A DNA stretch of 64,000 bases from Istiophorus platypterus (GCA_016859345.1 CM029121.1:5898029-5962028), one strand, 5' to 3'; positions 13,780 to 28,406 are shown, counted from the stretch's first letter. The notes: a model not told the origin generated them from the sequence alone. A program made the numbers and translations.

Positions 13780-13985
13780 AGGATTTTGTTGGCTTCATCA
13801 GATCGTGACCTCAAGCATGCACTGGGACAGTCTGCAGCTGAGTGTTAACTGGCTTTGATGAGAGTCAGCACCTCAAGGTTCGAAGCCATGGCTCTCTGTC
13901 GGGAAATGATGATTTTGCACCCTTCGATCGAAAGGATCCAGTTGAGGTGGTTTGGGCATCTGTTCAGGATGACTGGTTATAGTGA
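13780..13985 (+). mobile_element. LINE RT/C-terminal fragment, internally deleted
   Basis: Encodes, with one stop, DRDLKHALGQSAAEC, then MRVSTSRFEAMALCREM, then IERIQLRWFGHLFRM. The first two are the region just after the RT catalytic box and the last is the C-terminal SQLRWLGHLVRM-type motif of a common teleost LINE. The few hundred bases normally between them are missing. Clade not determined. Confidence 0.8.
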
Positions 13986-16439
13986 GTAATTCCCGACCTG
14001 GTTCCTGAGCGGAGAGCCCAGTAGCTGTGGAGAATGGACTATCTGATGAGCCGTGGAGCTGTGCGCTATCAATCTTTAATGCAAGTCTGGTTGCTGAGTT
14101 GGCTCGAACGGGAGCCAGACCCAAGACCCCAGCTTTTACCTCCACAACTAGCATCTTATCACACCACACCTAATCAGACGAACCTCCAGGTGCAACCTTC
14201 CTGATCTAATGTAGTCTGTGACAGCAGGAACCACTCAGGTGCAGCGACATCACAACCTGGAACTGTCAAAACCACTATGCAGTTCTGCCTGATAAGGCTT
14301 TGGCCCTCCCAAGAGTAAAATCCTCATTCAGATTCTGTGGGGCTGGGGAATTGTAAAAGCTACCCACACTAATTTTGAGCTTTAGCCTCATTTTTGGCCT
14401 CAATATTTGGAAATCATTTCTATTTCTATAACATCACTTTTAATCGTTGCTGTAACCACTTTTTTCCCGCAGGTACTATCACCTGACCATTTTATTTTAA
14501 CTCAGTACTTCATTTATGGTCATTAACAACCTGCCTCTTCTGTTCATAGCCTGAAACCCCAGTGTTAACAGTGACAGGTGATAACCACCTTCACAATATT
14601 GGTTATTCAGGATCACCAATGCTAGTTTTATTGACGTAAGGAACCCAAAGAGAGACAGGGACCTGAGGACAACAGCTAGTGATATGGAGGTTTCCTGCTA
14701 GTCAAGTTCTACCAACCTTTCTTTTTTTACCCCAGTAAAACTCAGAAATTCTGAACTTCAACAGGTGACATGCTGTCAACAATGTCTCCTTTTTTGCCTC
14801 CGTTGTCTTTTTTACTGGAAGGTGCGTGCACACATACACACTCACATCTTCTTTTGTTTCTTTTGTAGTCCATCCATGGAGGACAGCTTTTAGAGCTGTA
14901 AAATTTCCCTCCTTTGTTCATTGGAGGGGACATGTCCCCCGGTCCCCATGGCAATTCAGACATGGGCTCACCCACCAGATGCTGCTGTGGTCCTGTTTTT
15001 ACCAGGCCTGAATGCACCACCTTCTGTTACTGTTGTCTCTCCACCACCATCTACCACCTGTGAATGTTGCTTGGGAGATTCACTGGCTCAGCACAGGGAA
15101 ACAGAATAAACAACCACCCCTCAAGGTTGTCGAGTTGTCCTCCTCCTCTCACTGCTCCTCTCACACAGGTTATTGAGGGAGTCCGCGATCAAGTTCTGAA
15201 GTACTCATTTGTCCAGAGAGAGCAGGAAACCCTGCTGTTAAGGAGGAAATCACCACTCGTTGCAATAGTCCCCTGACTAGAGCCATCCATCCAGTCGGTG
15301 AATGCAGTCGACACTGCGGATGCTAAGCACACTGTATTGTCCTGACAGATCCGTTCCATAACCCTTTGGCCACTCCTCTCCCATTAATCATGGATTCTCT
15401 GTGATTCTATAAATAGGAATGTGTTTTTCTGTAATGCAGTCACTAACTGTTGCCCTGGTGCCACTGCCTTTGAAATGCTAAACAATAATGGCCCACATGG
15501 GGAGAAATGACACAAATGACCCTCTCTATACGCTCATGCATTTTAGTAAGAACAATACCTCTGCAACAGGTTGCACAAACAGGGATGTGTCTCAATAGCA
15601 CAACACAGAGAAAGAATCTTTGTCCAAAATTCACAGTCTTTACTTGCACACAGTTTGGTTCACAGATGGTCAGCCAGGAGATCAGGCAGACAAAAAAGGC
15701 AGGAAGAAGATAAAGCTGAGGTTCAGTGAAAACGGGGCTGAGATCAGAGAATGCCATGAACTAACACAAGGAAAAAGGCTGGAAAGCTTGACATGGGGTA
15801 CAAAGGCAACCTGGCACTGATATAGGGGAATACACAGACTAAATACACTAGGGAGGGAAGGGTAATGAGGGACAGGTGAAACAAATAAGGATGGAGCAGG
15901 AAATAACATGGTCAAGAAAACCCCAAGGGCAGGATATGTAGGATCTGAAATGAGAGGAGAGGTAGGACAGCAAATTACTCTGTTTGTGCGTCAGTATTGA
16001 ATAATACAAAAAGAAAGACACAAAGAAAGCAGCCTTGGAAAAAATCATAGTATTTGTAGCTGTAAGTTGGTGTGTAGGAAAGTAAAGCGGAGATGGAATA
16101 AGCAGGTTTCCAAGTACATCCTAAGGCTATGAAGGACTTCATTCCCCATTTACAATATAATTGTAAAGAATGCAAGAGAGATACGTACAGAGAAATACTG
16201 TACTTATCTCTATCCATCAGCACGATCCGATAAATCTTTTGAAGACTGTTTATCAGCTGGTAAATCTGACCCCTCCGCTTCCAGGTGGAACACCAAGAAG
16301 GTAGGCATAGTGAATTTTCTCCTGACTGTTCCTGACTAGATATTTAAAATTCCACAAAGAAGTACGATTTTTATATATATTTTATAAACTTAAATTAAAA
16401 AGGGTTAGCAGTGGATACCGGGATAAACACAGCAACCAG
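13986..16439. other. no gene; weak repeat resemblance
   Basis: The plus ORF at 15064-15276 includes an acceptor-like tctcacacag before VIEGVRDQVLKYSFVQREQE, but no family is recognised. The block 15640-15960 (aaatacactagggaggg, gacaggtgaaacaaataagg) resembles a common teleost repeat. Everything else is unassigned. Confidence 0.4.
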
Positions 16440-17075
16440 AAATATGCATTGAAGAAACTATTCTATTCAAAGCCACTCACCAGCTTGGAAACATCTAGCT
16501 GGAGCAATGCTAATGTCTTGTAGAAAGATTGCCGATTTGGAGCAGATTCTCTGGGAGCTGAGGAGTGTTCCCCAGGAAAATGAAGAGCAGCTTGAGGACC
16601 TGAAGGGAAAAATTGTAAAAACAAACACCAGACTGGACGAGGCTGAGAAGGCGAACAGAAAAAGCTGAGGAGGTAATCCAATACACCGAAGTTATTCTAA
16701 CAGAAATGCTAAAGCTAAAAGCTCCTGAGAAAATTCCTCAGCTTCAAAACAAAGGATACAATACTCCATTTGGCAGAGTGAAAAAAGGTTTTACCTGGCA
16801 GGAGAAGCCAATAGACTTGGACAAGGACTATGCTCCACACAATCTCCAAAAGTGAAGGGTATACACAGAGGTGCAGAAGGTTCTCAAAGATCACCAAATC
16901 CACTTCCAAACCCCTTTATCCGACTAGGAGTCAAATATGACAGTAAAACTTGAAACAATGAGACTTGGACCCCCAGAGTTACTGATGGAAAAACTAATCT
17001 AATTTGGGAGAGAATCAACCATTGACTTGGGAGATGCACATCCTGGATTAAATGAAAGACAAACTTCAAGGAGAA
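16440..17075 (+). mobile_element. L1-like LINE ORF1 relic
   Basis: Broken frames give a heptad-like coiled coil (RKIADLEQILWELRSVPQEN, then EEQLEDLKGKIVKTNTRLDE) followed by LDKDYAPHNLQK, VYTEVQKVLKDHQIHFQTP and RLGVKYDSKT. This order of coiled coil, DYAP motif and (V)LKxxxIxFQTP is that of ORF1 in fish L1/Tx1-type LINEs. Stops and frameshifts are present; no ORF2 follows. Confidence 0.8.
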
Positions 17076-17529
17076 ACTCTAAACCTTCAGGAGAACCTAA
17101 ATATCCACAACTTAAAAGACTCATTGTACTTTTGCCTGCTGTGCTCCTTTTAAGGACACCTCGTTGATTTATTTCCAAAAATCCACAAGCTGGAGAAAGT
17201 GAGTCTATTGAAATAGCTTCTGATCACTAATAAAAACGTTATTTAGCTGGTAAACACACTTCATAATAATGATAGGGACATAAAAAGAAGAATTATTGTT
17301 AGCAATTGGTATATAGATATCTTCAGGCTTATCATACATAAGGAGTTTGGGGCAGATTTTATGATGTACATTTAAATTACATCAACTTTCTCTTTCATGG
17401 AGAAACATTAAATTCACCACCTGCCAAGACTACGCCATTCAACAAAAACTCAAAAGCTTCACAATTCAGCATCACAAAGGTCTTTAGACTGGACTGACAC
17501 ATTTGATCTTGGTCTGATCAATTTTTTAG

Positions 17530-17830
17530 GAGGAGTTTATTAAAGTGCAATGTCTGTAAACGGCAACGTCCGATGCAAGTTTTGTGAGTTTTTGAGGACC
17601 ATTAGCCCCGCAAAAATTTGAATCAATTGTCACAATATTAATAATAATAATAAAAGCAGTCTCAATAAGGTCCTCGCACCTGTCAGTGCACAGGCTCTTA
17701 TAATAATAATAATAATAATAAAAATAAAGATTCCAGTAGCGTCGAAGCACTGGTTGTTACTTGAGCAATATTAATGATAATATGCATAAAGATTCCAACA
17801 GGGTCCTCTAGGACCTTTTATAGATACCTT
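17530..17830 (-). repeat. teleost interspersed repeat with AAT runs
   Basis: Reverse complement reads tcctcaaaaactcacaaaac and, between AAT runs, tgttggaatctttatgc. The plus strand shows two versions of ggtcct(cg/ct)... next to (AAT)n, as in a repeat common across fish genomes. Confidence 0.6.
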
Positions 17831-18739
17831 CACATTCTGCATTCAACCAATAGCTTGCTGTACCTTTAGAAACCATGAAGACCAAAATAATGGAAATACA
17901 GTGTTCTTGTCAAAATCTAGATCCTCAACATGTAAAAAGATTATATCCAGACTGTATAATGGCATTTTCCAGTAAAAGCTGAAAACAAAGGGAAGAATGG
18001 AGAGAGAGGGGGGATTTCAATATTTCAGTGGAGGGTGGTAGATTGATATGTTAAGCATAATGGAATTCAGCTATTCAATTGTATGGCAAGAATTCGGTTG
18101 GAAAAATGTTGTAAGAATTTTGACTACACCCTTGTAAAAATGACATCAGGGAAGTATTTTCTGATGCTAGGGTGTATGTGGGATAAATGACACCAATCAC
18201 TTCGATATTTTCTGGTAATTACAGGTTATAGTGCCTCATTGGCAGGAAATTCATAAAACATATTAATAATGTATTTAGATTCAGCATCCCTTTTAGATGT
18301 GATACCTTATAAATTGGTGACATCTCATTTGAAGGGTACAATAACGGGTTTCGGATATCAACTTGCAGTAATACTGATAATTGGTAAAATGATGAATGTG
18401 AAAGTAATGCTTTTCTAAATTAAAGTAACTTAACGTGAAAGTTATACTGATTCTGAAAAGTTTTTATCCTACCTCAGTGATAACGTAGAGTCCGTCAGAG
18501 CTTCTTTTATCCCTAACTACACATTCTCCTGATGTCCAACAACCACCACAGAACACGTTCAATCAATTTTTTCCGATTTTCTTTGTCTGAGCTTTTATGA
18601 TGGTATCTTTTATGAAAGTGTCTTTCAGTCAAGTTGACGTAATTACAACAAAGTTTTTTTTCTCAAAAATAATGAATTTACTGTACCTTGGGAGCTGTTT
18701 TTTTTTTAAATTTATTTAAGGGTTGTGTTCTGTATAACT
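17831..18739. other. no gene recognised
   Basis: AT-rich sequence without assignable features. Confidence 0.6.
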
Positions 18740-20060
18740 TTAGAACTGCCTGCTGCAACCTTTTTTTTTAAAACCTGAGCTGGATCCCACCCTTCTTCAG
18801 AATTACAGGCCAATGCTCAAACTACCTTTTTATATCAAAACTTTAGAAAAATATGTGTCCAAACAATTGCTTGTAACAGCAGAAAACAATATATATATGA
18901 AATACTTCAGCCCAGCTTTCACATGCATCATAGCGCTGACGCTGCCCTTGTGACTAATGATGATGGGATGTGCTCAGTCCTTGTTTTTAGCACTGCCTTT
19001 GAAACAGTTAATCACAACAATGTATTTTTAAGGGTAGAAATATCTGGTACAACTTTAAAATGGTTCTCTTCATACCTGTTAAAAAGGAGGGTTCTGTGTT
19101 TCCATTAACAACCACATGTCATCTTTTGGTCCTGTCAGGTATGGTGGCCCTCAGGGTTCAGTTTAGGGACCAATTTCATTATGCCTGTACATGCTTCCCC
19201 TAGGACTAAATATCAACAGACATGGTGTTTCTTTTCATTGTTATGCCGATGACACGCAGATGTACCTGCCTTTTAGAGCCACTGATGCTAGCATGCTGGG
19301 TTCGCTACTTGACTGCCTTTGCGATTTCAGTAAAACAAATACTGACATCTGCTGGTTCCCTGTTGGAGCACGTTAAGCCTTCTTGGTGTTTGGTTTATGA
19401 GTAACTTAAGTTTTCAGCAGCACACCGCAAAACTTGTGCAGTGTTGTTTTAATCATCCGAGAAATATTTCCAAAATTAGATCTGTTTTATCTTTCAAAGG
19501 CACAAAGACTATTTTACATGCTTTTATCTCCTCACCCCTCTACTGCTGCTACAGCCTCTTCACCTACCTCAACCAAAAATCTATTTATCAGCTCCAGGCA
19601 CTTCAACACTGCCACCAGGCTTTTAAGAAGCTGCACGAGAAGTGACCACATCAAACCTTTTTTTAGCCTCCTTGCACTGACTCCCAGTATGTTTTAGAAT
19701 TAATTTTAAGATCTTACTGTTAACTTTTAAGGCTCTTCATGGCATCTTGCTGTGTTATATATCGGACCTCTTAGACACATACCAGCCAGCATTAAGCCTA
19801 AGATCCTTGGGACGAGGTCTTTTATCTGTTCCAGAGGCACAGCTGAAAACTAGAGGTGAGCATTTGCAGTCAGATCCGAAAAAAGCTATGGAACAAGGGG
19901 CTTACTGGAAATCACGTTAGCAGAATCTGTTACCGCTTTTAAATTTCTTCTTAAAACATTCTGTAATCTATTGGCTTTTCCTGATTGTACTTGATTTTGT
20001 AACATTGGTTTAGAAAAGTGCTCAATAAATAAAGATTACTATTATTACCATTATTATCAT
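18740..20060 (+). mobile_element. L2-like LINE, 5'-truncated and degenerate
   Basis: Starts in the RT domain (DPTLLQNYRPMLKLPF from 18785). It keeps the catalytic FHCYADDTQMYLPF at 19231-19272, then ILHAFISSPLYCCYSLF and LRSLGRGLLSVPEAQLKTRG in changing frames. It ends with the typical L2 tail gtgctcaataaataaagatt followed by ATT repeats near 20020-20060. Frameshifts make it inactive. Opposite orientation to the LINE at 9.6-12.6 kb. Confidence 0.88.
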
Positions 20061-21268
20061 TAATGCTTCCTCCATTGTGAATGGCTGTGATTGTCACCTC
20101 AAGAACGCTGAATGTAATTGAAAGTACAGTGTGGTGTGCATGAACTTCTCCTGTGACAAGTTGCTTTGTCAGGCTTACACATGATTTGCCCAACTGTCCA
20201 GGGGTTATTATTATTATTTTTGTTGTTGTTGTTGTTGTTGTTATTAGTTATCTATATTTGAAGTCTGTGCACCATTTGCAATGACATGGCACAAATTCTA
20301 ATTGTTTTATATCCCTGAATTATGTTGTGACATTAGATAAATTCATCATGCAGATCAGATCATCAAATTTGAGCTGCTGCTGCTGCTATTATTATCATTG
20401 CTCTTATTATTCGTTGAGCTGTGACCAGTTTTCATTAATTAATGATGAATTCTGTAGTTTAAAAACAGTGACAAACACCCATCAAAACTTCCCATAGTTC
20501 AGGAAGAGTAATGTCTACAGATTGATTTGTTTTGTTCTGTTCAAACAACAGTCCACAACCCAGTGATATTCAGATCACAACAGCAATAGTGACGCAAATT
20601 TGAGAAGCTGGTACCAGTGGATGTTTTGCATTTTTTGCTAGTCAGTTAATTTTAAGTGACTACTTGTTTCTGCAGTATTCTAGATGCATAATTCAGACTG
20701 ACTGTTGGCTCTTCGTCTTATGTGCTAAGATAACTGGACTGTTCATTTGTCCTAAAATATAGCTTACGTCTATCATTAATGTGGACATGTTACTTGAAAA
20801 ATGTTGTCAGTTGGTCACTGAACATGTAATCACATCACTTTTCTTATTTTTTCAACAACAAAAGTAATTAGTTACATTACTCCTAATATAATTTTCGTCA
20901 CTCAGTTCAGCTCCATCAAAGGATCCTTTGCACAAATCCAAAGCATCCACACGCAGAGCTTTCATATTCTATATTAGATGAACAACTCTTTTGATGAAAT
21001 TTTCTCTTTTGATGAAAATTTGCTATGTGCAAAAGTTGGCGCTGTGACAAGTAAAGGTTAGTAAAGTTATTGCAATCAACTGAAAACACTTGTTGAGCAC
21101 AGATGTGATGAGGTTCAGCAAACTGGTAGAAGGACTAATAGTCATTCTCGAAAAACACTTAACAACCAAAAGAATCCACTTGCAACTTATTTTTAAAATG
21201 CACGTCATCGGAAAAATCACCAAAAAACCCCAGAATCTCAGCATGGAAAAAGACAAAACATATTCATA

Positions 21269-21306
<38 letters not shown>

Positions 21307-24300
21307 TCACTTTTAGCTATTTGCTCCGTTCCCCAGAGAAAGAGACAGATATGCCTTTATCAAGCCGCCACAGGGAAAAACCAAGGAACACAAACAGTGA
21401 CATTAGACAAGAACTTTTCCTGTATAGTCCATTAATGTTAAATTTAGTAATCTTACAGGGTTGGAAATACAAAATCATGTCACCGTCGGCTTTCATAGTA
21501 TAACTCCTCCCTAAGCCTATCTGCACTCAAAGTTTCTGCAGAAATGTGCAAAAGATGTGCTCTTTTCTAAAGAGCAGCTTTCATAATTCTCTTCTGCACC
21601 TGTTCTGGGATTACAGGTCTTCTTCGACGCTTCCTCCAGCTCATCCTCATCAGCCAAATTTTCATGCAACTTAAATGTTAAGAAATACTTGAGTACTTTT
21701 TTTGCTCACCCAACATAGCAACAAAAGAAATTTCACAGCAACGAACTTTTATTTGTTTTTTTCAAAATAAGCAATAGCAGGAATTAAAAAAAGCAAACTC
21801 TCAGAACAGAAACAGTCCAGACCCGCTGGCAGACAGATAAGGAACAGATTAGGAAGGAGCTGTGCCCACTGTCTGCTAAACCCAGATCAGACAGAGACGG
21901 GAACACTGAGAGAAAGATTGGAGAGAAAAGAATTGCGTCTTACTTTGAAAAACTAATATGAAAGAAAAGCTTGAGATCCATGCGTGCGAAAACATCCATC
22001 AATATCCGAGAATAAAGAATTTCAAAGATGGTGGATTGTATAAGTTTTTCGGCTCAACTTCACCTCCCGCCAAGGTGGACAAGGCAACAAGTCGGAGGAA
22101 GAACAAATTCAATGAGATTCTTGTACACGAGATTACAAAGAATATTTTAATTGGATGATTGATTGGAGGTATTTTATATATTTAGTTTTTCATTTCATCA
22201 ATGTATATAAGGTTTTAAGCTGTTTTATGTTTTTTTTAATATTTTTTTGTTTTTTAATTTGATATCTGATCTGCCCTTCTGAGCCACTGTAGGAATCATT
22301 GGTATTTTATTGATGGCTAAAAATAGCACATCTATAACAGTTTTTAGAAAAGGGAAATTGGCTGAAAAAAAGATGATTCAATATTTCAGTATCAAAAAAC
22401 AACGATAATTGAAACTTTGTGTTTGACTGGGTTTTAGAGTCTGTAACAATTTAAAAAACAGTGTTTTCTTGCTGGTAAATGCACAACTACAAAGCAGTAA
22501 CTGTTGAAGTGAAAAACAAGAGTAGAAGGAGCCCAAAATTAAATCCATTTTCATCAATACAGTTTCCAGTCACAGCACAGTGCTTTCCATGCTTTTCTCA
22601 ATTTCCAGTCTGTCATAAAAAATTGTCCATGAATTGCTAAGAACAAAAGCTGAAGGATGGATCACAGGCGGTCAGAGTCATCGCTGTTTGACAAATCATA
22701 TTTGCACAGATGGCTGCAGCCTAAAGAAATCAATCAATCCCTGTGTTTTGGACCTGCCTAATGTGTTGCGCATGGACCTGTGTGCTCAGGGTCACGAGAA
22801 CATGTTCCGCTGGCAACAAATGATCTGATGCACGGTGTGTGTGGGTGCTTGAGTTCCTCAAAATATTCTCTGATTGCATGGGGATCGGCTAATAAAATTT
22901 ATTTTTAACTTCATTCTGGAGGGACTTAGTCACCCAAAATAGCTACAAAAAAAATCAGATTTTTCAAATAATCCAATGCGTTTCAGCAGTAACTACTTAC
23001 CAGGTAATTAGTGGTCTGAACAGATCACCCTTTGAGGGAAGAATGACACAATATTTTGTTCACTTCTTTTGGCTGAAGGAATGAAAGGTTGACCACCAGT
23101 ATTTGCTGATCTGCAGGGACTTGTGGGTACAACTTTTTTTAAAAAAACCAAAGTCTAAAAATCAAAATTGTTGATGCATGAAATGTTTTTCTGCCGAAAG
23201 TCTTTTTTCCAGAGGTGAACTAGTTTGTCCCTTTCTGAGAAGTGAAGACAGCATGTCCTGCAGTTGTGTCCATGTGTGAGTATATACATGTGTTTGCAAT
23301 GTCAGCTTTGAGTACAAACAACAAGATCAAGCGTTATGGTGAAAATGTATGATCTCAGATTTTGGACTGGCCTCAGGGCAAAAATAAGCTAGCTCACAAG
23401 AAAAAAACAACATGCGCAAAATAATATATTATAAGCAACAAGGATGTTTTAAAGCTGTCATTCATCTATACTGCCTGAAGGTGACAGTGAGGCCTGGACT
23501 TCTCTGTTGGCACAACTTGACTCAGGAAGAGCCTTGCCTGAGTCCGGGCTTTGATTTTATGTGGTTGACATTGTTTTCATTTTCTTTCAATGATCATTAC
23601 AACATTGACAAGGCCAGATTTTACCCCAGTAGCTGCGGGGATTTGAAACAGTGACTCAGAGGAAGTATCCATTTCACTAGATTATACTTAATTCTTCATC
23701 ACAACCACAGCTTGACTCAGATCAGACTGCTACTTCATGTGTTGGGGAATCCTGGAGCTTTCTGTCTGCCGGACGTCTTTTCTTTTATTTAATTTATCTT
23801 AGTCTCCAACAGGACATCATAGTCTCCTTCAATGATCTTATCATAGAGGAAACTTAATGAAAACACGTCATAAGTTTTTCAAAATCCGTTTTCTTTGAAT
23901 TGGAAAATCTAGTGTTTCTTTGATCTGTTTAAGGGCAGATCTTCTGAATATGTAAAACTTCTGCAGAAAACCTAACTCTGTCTTGAGAAAGTGCCAGACA
24001 GAACTTTCCCTCTGGCATAGAGTTCTCCTTTGAACAATTTTCCTCAGTCCCAAGATCATGTGGTTTACAAGAGCAGTCATATATCTTTTTAATTGTTTGG
24101 CCACTGAAGTATAGAAAACCTGACTCCCCATATGTCTCAGGGGAGTGATACGTGAGCATGCATACTGTAAATCAAGGGTCAGAACCATCAAATAACTGTA
24201 AGGAATCCATTGAAAAGTTACAGAGGGTTACGACAGATGCAAAAGTACGGGATAAAAGAAACTGTGGTTGGCATGACTGATTTTTCACTAGCCTCGCTCC

Positions 24301-27300
24301 TGTAGACACTGAAAACAGTTGAGTTAGAAGTGACAGTGACAGACAGCAGCAGTGGCTGCCCCTATATGGAAAATTAATGGTGTAAAGGAGTGACTAATGC
24401 CCTCTCTCCAACCTCCACACGAAGCTGTGTCCACTCCATTTTTGTCACAGTATGTGCTTCATAGACGGCTGCATTTTCAATATGCAGCTCATCGTAAGCT
24501 ATCACACAAAGTACCATGAAATGAATCAGCACACAAACAACCAGTTTTAGTCTTCGCACAAAATGCAAGTTACTAAGTGGATTCTGATGCTCCAAATAGC
24601 TAACACTGCCAGCATTAGAGCTAATGCTTAGTGATCCTGTCATCCACTGATACCTGTCTGAATTATTTTGATGAAAATGCCTCCCTCGTACTTGTACCCA
24701 ATCAGAAAGGGGCATATAATGGAATGAATTACCTTGTGAAAATGGTGAAAATGGTGTAAACAAGCCATGAAACCCCAGTTTCTTCAGTTAAAGAAGCCAT
24801 TTCAATTGTTAGATGTGCATAAGAACTTTAAGATGGTGAAAAAGGATCAACAAAGGGATTATCATGTAATCTCTATGACTCAGAGTTGACAGAGGCCAAA
24901 GCCTGACTGATAGTGGTTTGAATGATATATATGGTGGCAGCAGTACCATATGAACAAAGGGAACTCGGAGTAATTTTTGCAAAGGCAGAGGCAAAGTTTC
25001 ATTTTTTCTTTTTCTTAAACTAAAAAAGTGACATGAACTAGATCATAATACATTCCTACAGTGCAGAGATGTTTTGCCACCCAGAGGAGGAGATGAGATG
25101 AACGCAGGCGAATGAAAGAAGCATAGGGGGAGCTGAAAAAAGTGAAGAGGGATGGAAAAGAGAAAACAAGAGGAAAAACAAGGAGGAAGGTCCACGAAAC
25201 GAAGATGGGAAGATAAAGAGGGAAGAGAAAACACTTGCTAGAAGGCAGAGCCTATCGCGTTTCACAGTATACTGTATGATGACATCTTAAGTTGTGTTTT
25301 CAACTTTTTTGACTTTATGAACAGCAGCTGTCGTGGAGCTATAAGACATATTCACAGAGTGCCTTTAATTTTTTTGGAGCTGTGAGCTTTACCACTTGTT
25401 TCCAACCATCTCTTCACCTCCGCTCACCCCCAACCAGCTTCTCTGGCTGTCTCTCTGCAGGAACACTTGATGTGCAACAGATTTTGACAAAAGAGGTCCT
25501 GAAAGTTCAAAAACAGGGGAAAGATTTACCATAGAGGGTTCCGTAATTGACTACTTGTTTTACTACATTATGTGGGTTATGAATACTGCTATTTATCTAC
25601 AGATGCTGCTCGATCTGCCCCACCCGGATCTTTCTCCAGCTGCCAGTTTCCTGCTTTCCTCCATTTCAAACAGCGAAGGTCCTGGGATGTCTTTCAGTGC
25701 GATGTGGGTGATCACCAGGCTATGACCATGTCTGGGGTCACTGCCTTGTCTGAAAACACAGAAAATTAAATAAATGAATCACGATTGTGTCATTTTGTGG
25801 TTGTGGTGAACATTAACTGTAATGTATATAATAGAGACACTAGAATGTTCCGGAAAAACAGGAGTGATTCACTTGCTAGTAAAATTTGTTGTTATGTCTA
25901 AATTCCTCATCATTTCTTGTGGTGTTGAAAATACAGCTAATTTATGAATAGCATCACATTTTCCACATGAAAAAAAAATTCTTACAATAAGAATCAAAAG
26001 CTGGATATTGGGACAACTAAACAAGATGCAAACACAACATTGACACACTTATCACCTTATTAAATTTTACAGCAAACATATTGGCAAACAGTTGCCTATT
26101 CACATATCCAGCTGAAATGTCACAACATTAGCAATTATTTGGAGTCATGTTTCATACGATCTGAAAAATTGAAGTCCAAAATTTATTCTCCTTTTAGCTC
26201 TGCTTGGGAGGAAACTTATTCTCATAATGGCTCTTTAGCTGCTAAATTTCACACTATTCTCACAAGCTCGTTGTTAACTGTGTGTGTCAGCTGCGTGGTG
26301 CTGGGTGGGTAGTGTGCAGTAGATTTATCAGAGCTATTTCACTGAAGACAGCTGCCTGCAGAGTCTGGAAACAATACTGATGAAAGCAGTGGGAGTGAAT
26401 CAAAACATTAAAGGTTCCAGAAAACGAAAACAGTGAGTTGAGAGATGCTTATACAATCCATACAGCTGAGAAGCTGGGGAAGTGAAGAAGCGAGGGATAA
26501 TTCTCGCAGTCCGTCACTACAGGTGAGCACTCCCACATTGCACGTATTAAATTGATCGATTATTCATACAAATAAAACCATTATAAACTTGAAAGTGATT
26601 GCATAGCAGTTGACATAGACCTGAATGAACTTCTAACTTTCCCTCTGATTGATCATTTTACACTAAATATAACAAAAATTACAGCAAAAGCTGTTTTCTT
26701 TAACTTGTGTGTATAGTGATTTTGTCAGACAACATCCTGGTTATAAAATCAGGATTTTAAAAGCAGAGCAGCAGCTTGAAAATGACTGCTGGTTAACATA
26801 TTGTCGTAATGGGCTGCTATTTCACATGCGTGTACTTTTAGCTAACATCAGAAACAGAAAAACAAGGAAATGTGAACAGAGGATCAATAAAATTCTGACT
26901 TTTTCACTGACAGTTAGCACAGCTGCCCTGCAGACAAGTTGTATTTCTTCGTCACCATACCAGTGGACCCAAAATAACAATAAGAACAAATTAAAATACA
27001 GTAGACAGCACTTGACTGAGGGTGAAACTTGGCCATGTGAAGCAGGCAAGCACACAAAACAGTTTTCTTGAAAAGGTCACTTTTAATCAGTTTCTCTGTC
27101 TTCATTTATAAATGAGTTGCACCAGAAGAGGTGGTGACAATAATCACACACCTCCCACAGTTGTGCTCCTGTTGAAAAGTCCAGAGGGAGAGACAATTTG
27201 TGTCTCATTTGTTTTTCACACTGAGAAGCAACATGTTGAAAACAAAACAAAACCAGTCTCACATAGTACATTCACATGTAGATAGCGTGAGAGGTAAATA

Positions 27301-28056
27301 CAATCATAAAGACGTATGACTTCAGTCACGTTTATGTGCCATCTTTAGCAGCAGAACTAGTTATTTGACCTAATATGATATAACTTAATATAACATATTG
27401 TCATCTCTCATTCAAACAATGAATAACATAACAACATAATGTTATAGAAAGCACCGTCAATTTGACAGTATCACAAAAGATTTAATCTGGGGAACAATCA
27501 AGAGAGAATAAACTTAACTCCAAACTTTTGCAAACAAATAGAAAGAACAAACTAATTTTAGTAGGCACCAAGGATTGTCCTGGTCTGTAGCCAAAAATGA
27601 TGTCAAGAAAAGAGAGACAGACAAAAAGTTCAACAAAATGTGTAGTAGATGTATCCTAAGGAATCACCTTTAGCATAAGTACATGTGGTATGAACCAGAG
27701 CAAAGTGTGGTGTAAACAAATGAGCCCGGCTTCTCAAATATGTCGCACAACAGACTTGAAGTTGCCATACCTTTGTAGCCACCATAAACTTTATTTCACA
27801 CCAAATGTAAGTTAATGGGCTCATGTCACTTTTTGGAGCGTGTTTTGATGATTTTTTTTTTTTTTTTATCATATTGTATAACCTGAATGAGCAAACACAG
27901 ATTGTCCAAAAACTCAAGCCACCACACACCTTCGTTCGGTGGACCAGGACATTTTCACGAAAGTAATCACACTTTTCAAAAGAATCGGCTTCACACTGAT
28001 AGAGAACAGCAGGCATTAGTGTTCCCTCATGAAGGTTAAGTGGCACTGTACCGTAC
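20061..28056. other. 8 kb without a recognisable gene
   Basis: Contains a GTT/ATT-rich run near 20205-20245 and a (TG)n tract at 21273-21302. ORFs of 100-138 codons (24374-24763 minus, 26709-27071 plus, 27630-28046 minus) have no recognised domain and no coding support. The block 24360-24770 has a repeat-like feel but I could not name it. Confidence 0.55.
21273..21302. repeat. (TG)n microsatellite
   Basis: About 15 TG units; it inflates the 137-codon ORF at 21090-21503. Confidence 0.97.
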
Positions 28057-28116
28057 CTTATGAGGTGCTTAATTATGTCAAACCAAACAGTTTGACATAA
28101 TTAAGCACCTCATAAG
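28057..28116. repeat. perfect 27-bp hairpin
   Basis: Arm 28057-28083 (beginning cttatgaggtgcttaatt) is exactly complementary to 28090-28116 with a 6-nt loop caaaca. It is AT-rich, has no mismatch, and no longer inverted repeat extends beyond it. Confidence 0.95.
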
Positions 28117-28406
28117 CTCATCTGTGTTTTGCATTAAATTTTTTTATACCACAGTTCACGAAAACATATTTTTTTCCTATCTGTCTTCCTTTCATATCCT
28201 GTCATGTTCCAAAGAGAGGACAGTTAAAGACATGAGGGACATCTACCTCTAAGCAATCACTGGAGCTCTTTCTCAGAGGAAATTCTTGTTATATTTAGAC
28301 TCCTCATTGGATTTTCCTCTTAGCTTTTAAGGATTTATGATGCAGTAATTCAATAAGTCTCTTTCATTCAGTTCCATACATGACCTCACTGCTTGATCTA
28401 ATTATG

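Noticed and set aside
15064..15276. Acceptor-like site followed by VIEGVRDQVLKYSF...
   Set aside because: No donor in phase, a stop soon follows, and no protein family was recognised, so an exon call is not supported.
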